A DNA stretch of 45,908 nucleotides from Candidatus Symbiothrix sp. (GTDB taxonomy: Bacteria; Bacteroidota; Bacteroidia; Bacteroidales; Azobacteroidaceae). Location: NCBI GenBank assembly GCA_031261295.1, contig JAISKT010000129.1, positions 1-45,908 of the forward strand, written 5' to 3'. The position numbers and the translations under genes were made by a program. Positions 43,492-45,908 of the stretch are shown in pieces; the stretch's first letter is position 1; every line of letters begins with the position of its first letter. Below the pieces are notes generated by a model. The model did no database searches. It was given only the letters and a program-made list of their open reading frames with translations, and was not told the DNA's origin.

Positions 43492-45908
43492 ATGAAAAAC
43501 AGTGTAATATTATTTCTCATTTTATTGAGCGCACACGTAGGGGCGCCTCTACAAACCAATGCGCAATCCATTGTAGCCAATCCGATGGATTTGAACTACC
43601 GTTTCCAATTCGATGATCCGGGTTATCGCGAAGCCGCCGATCCGGTTTGTGAATATTTCAACGGCCAATATTATCTGTTTGCCTCCAAATCGGGCGGTTA
43701 TTGGAGCTCCCCGGATTTAATAGCTTGGAACTATATTCCTTGCCAAACGATTTCCGAAATAGAAAATTATGCGCCAAGTATCTTAGTGCGGAACGATTCG
43801 CTGTATTACATTGCTTCCGGTACGAAAATCTACCGCACAGCGCATCCCGACAAAGACGATTGGGAACAAATTGATACCAAATTTACTTTGAATGTCACCG
43901 ACCCGGCTTTTTTTCAGGATGAAGACGGCAAAGTCTATCTCTACTGGGGCTGCTCGGACAAAGATCCTATTATGGGTGTGGAAGTCAATCCCTTAAACGG
44001 ATTTGCCCCTATCGGCGAACCGCTTACCTTGATTACCCACCATCAGGACAAATACGGTTGGGAAGTGCAGGGCGAAAACAATGAACTGGGTACAGCCGGT
44101 TGGAATGAAGGGCCTGCCTTATTGAAATACAATGGGAAATACTATCTGCAATATGCTTCTCCGGGTACGCAATTTCGCATTTACGCCGATGGTGTGTATG
44201 TGGCGGATAATCCGTTAGGCCCTTTCACGTATAGGGAAAACAGTCCGTTTTCTTTCAAACCCGGCGGATTTATCGGTGGCGCCGGTCATGGGCATACCTT
44301 TCAGGACAAATACGGCAACTATTGGCATGTCGCCACGATGAAAATATCCCAACGTCATCTATTTGAACGGCGCTTGGGATTATTCCCGCTTACCATCACT
44401 GCAGACGGTACCTTCCGGGAACATTCGGTTTGGACGGATTACCCGTTCAGTATTCCCGACCAAAAAACAGATTTTGAAACGAATAATCTATCTGCCGGCT
44501 GGAACTTGCTTTCGTACAATAAACCGGTCTTGGCTTCTTCTATTTTGCTTGGTTTTTTGCCCTCGTATGCCGTCAACGAACAGGTAGAAAATGGGTGGTC
44601 GGCGCAAACCGGAAACCCCGGCGAATGGTTGCAGGTGGATTTGAAAAAGCCGGTGGAAGTCCGCGCCATTCAGGTTAATTTTGCAGACCGGGATTTTACA
44701 ATCCGGGCGCCTCATCCGCTGTTTGCCTATCAATACAAAATTGAAGCTTCCGATAATGGAGCAGACTGGACAACGATTGTCGATAAAACCACCCATACCC
44801 GCGATGCTGTACATGAATTGATTGTATTGGATAAACCCGTACAAACCCGTTATTTGCGCATTACCAATACCAAAGAATTGCCCGGCAAATTTTCACTCTA
44901 CGGATTCCGGATATTCGGAAACGGAAACGGCGATTTACCCCAAGAAGTAAGCGGCGTAAAAGTAACACGCCATCCGGATGATTTGAGAAGATTTTCTATC
45001 TCCTGGGATAAACAAAAAAACGCCGACGGATACCTTGTCAACGTTACAGACAAGTCCGGTCGGTTATTAAATTCCGTTATGGTTCACAACAATCGCTACG
45101 AAGGCGGTTGGTTTAATGCGGACGCTGAGTATGATTTCCCTATCGAAGCATTCAATGAAAACGGAATAACAAAAGAGAAGCAAATCAATGCGCAAACACG
45201 AATTACTTGCATCGGAGCCAGCATCACCGAAGGCGCCCGGATTGAAAATCCAAAGGAAAATTCGTATCCCGGCCAACTGCAATCCTTGTTGGGGGTGAAT
45301 TACAAAGTAGAGAATTACGGTGTGAGCAGCGCTACCATGCTGAAAAACGGGAATTTTCCCTATTGGAAAACCGATGCCTATCAAAAGGCTTTGCAAAGCA
45401 ATCCCGATATTGTCTTCATCGACCTGGGAGGGAATGATGCCAAAGCCGTCAACCGCCCGTTTTACAATGAATTGGAACAGGATTGCCGCGATATGATCCG
45501 GGCGTTCAAAGCGTTGCCGACTCATCCGCGTGTCATCGTATTGTTACCTACCGTTTTCTTTGAAACGGACACCAACGGCATATACGATCCGGTCAGCAAA
45601 AATGAAGTGGCGCCCCGTTTGCAGAAAGCCGCTTACGAAGAAGGAGTGGAGGTCGTAGATATGCACCCGCTATTGATTGACCGCCCCGATTGGATTCCCG
45701 ACAAAATTCATCCGGAAGAAAAAGGCTCGGAAATCATTGCCAAGCGTTTGTTCCGACAAATCACGTTCCCGGTTGACGAAAATTTCGACATTTTTAAAAT
45801 TTTGGATAAAAAAAATATTACTTATGAAGTGAGTAATTTTGCCGGTTATGAATGTGCTACGTTTCTACAAAACGGACGGGAATGTAAAGTGGTGAAACCG
45901 AAAAAAAC
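43492..45908 (+). CDS. GH43 - discoidin - SGNH esterase fusion, with start of a further esterase-like domain (cut by window edge)
   Basis: Open from ATG 43492 to the window edge, 805 codons seen. A signal peptide (MKNSVILFLILLSAHVGAPLQTNAQ) precedes a GH43 propeller (about 30-325) with D50 (AADPVCEYF), D137 (VTDPAFFQD) and E206 (WNEGPALLKY). A discoidin/F5-8C domain follows (about 330-480, WLQVDLKKPVEVRAIQVNF), then a short FnIII-like region, then an SGNH/GDSL hydrolase (about 565-765): S577 in CIGASITEG, GGND at 646-649, and D737/H740 in DKIHPEEKG. The last residues (SNFAGYECATFLQNGRECKVVKPKK) resemble the opening of alpha/beta-hydrolase esterases found in such fusions; this is tentative. 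The combination removes both a side-chain sugar and an acyl group from one glycan. It starts 4 nt after the GH2-type stop codon. Confidence 0.9.
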   Translation, partial: MKNSVILFLILLSAHVGAPLQTNAQSIVANPMDLNYRFQFDDPGYREAADPVCEYFNGQYYLFASKSGGYWSSPDLIAWNYIPCQTISEIENYAPSILVRNDSLYYIASGTKIYRTAHPDKDDWEQIDTKFTLNVTDPAFFQDEDGKVYLYWGCSDKDPIMGVEVNPLNGFAPIGEPLTLITHHQDKYGWEVQGENNELGTAGWNEGPALLKYNGKYYLQYASPGTQFRIYADGVYVADNPLGPFTYRENSPFSFKPGGFIGGAGHGHTFQDKYGNYWHVATMKISQRHLFERRLGLFPLTITADGTFREHSVWTDYPFSIPDQKTDFETNNLSAGWNLLSYNKPVLASSILLGFLPSYAVNEQVENGWSAQTGNPGEWLQVDLKKPVEVRAIQVNFADRDFTIRAPHPLFAYQYKIEASDNGADWTTIVDKTTHTRDAVHELIVLDKPVQTRYLRITNTKELPGKFSLYGFRIFGNGNGDLPQEVSGVKVTRHPDDLRRFSISWDKQKNADGYLVNVTDKSGRLLNSVMVHNNRYEGGWFNADAEYDFPIEAFNENGITKEKQINAQTRITCIGASITEGARIENPKENSYPGQLQSLLGVNYKVENYGVSSATMLKNGNFPYWKTDAYQKALQSNPDIVFIDLGGNDAKAVNRPFYNELEQDCRDMIRAFKALPTHPRVIVLLPTVFFETDTNGIYDPVSKNEVAPRLQKAAYEEGVEVVDMHPLLIDRPDWIPDKIHPEEKGSEIIAKRLFRQITFPVDENFDIFKILDKKNITYEVSNFAGYECATFLQNGRECKVVKPKK
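43537..43552. repeat. 16-bp imperfect palindrome in signal-peptide codons
   Basis: GTAGGGGCGCCTCTAC is palindromic except for one base pair and is related in sequence to the GTAGAGACGCAA repeats at 40492 and 40548. It encodes part of the segment HVGAPLQTNA near the signal-peptide cleavage region of the GH43 fusion. Confidence 0.5.

Overview
The window looks like a stretch of a Bacteroidota chromosome, most likely a T9SS-positive member of the Bacteroidales. Three things support this: two SusC/RagA-type TonB-dependent receptors (one with an adjacent SusD/RagB lipoprotein), at least seven proteins with C-terminal type IX secretion (T9SS) sorting domains, and promoters with the Bacteroidota -7 box (TAnnTTTG) and no strong Shine-Dalgarno sequences. 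I cannot name the genus. There are no tRNA, rRNA, CRISPR, transposase or phage genes in view, and no transcription regulator.

Left part (1-13804, minus strand). A tightly packed operon is read right to left: a small T9SS protein with lectin-like QLW/NKKSG modules, an M6 zinc metalloprotease, a GLUG-repeat surface protein, a second lectin-like protein, a second M6 metalloprotease, then the 5' part of a SusC/RagA receptor cut by the window edge. Genes overlap by ATGA or are 8-24 nt apart. The lectin-like/M6 pair is duplicated. The natural reading is a secreted proteolysis module feeding an outer-membrane importer, by analogy with RagAB peptide uptake; this is inference.

Middle and right part (14128-45908, plus strand). 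A large polysaccharide utilization locus (PUL) falls into three transcription units: (A) GH92 and a double beta-helix T9SS protein; (B) SusC, SusD, a GH99/WbsX-like lipoprotein, a beta-helix T9SS protein, GH3 with a PA14 insert, and GH31; (C) GH43, a divergent GH92, GH3, a GH2-type enzyme with extra domains, and a GH43-discoidin-SGNH esterase fusion that runs off the right edge. GH92 and GH99-like point to alpha-mannoside linkages, while GH31, GH43, GH3, GH2 and the esterase point to a branched, acylated glycan. The exact substrate cannot be fixed from sequence.

The most notable signal is regulatory. Each of the three plus-strand units is preceded by four or five direct TTAAT/TTAAG repeats at exactly 11-bp intervals, and in all three the last repeat is followed by exactly 10 bp and then a TAnnTTTG -7 box. 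The divergent protease operon lacks the array and has a conventional TTTG/-7 arrangement instead. This geometry resembles the 11-bp direct-repeat sites of OmpR/PhoB-family response regulators (for example Bacillus PhoP boxes) and suggests one unseen activator controls the whole PUL.

A second theme is short dispersed repeats inside coding sequence. A 130-bp inverted-repeat element supplies the start codon and part of the signal peptide of one enzyme, 9-bp tandem repeats encode LSS/LSP peptides in two unrelated hydrolases, and small palindromes or direct repeats lie in signal-peptide or linker segments of three others.
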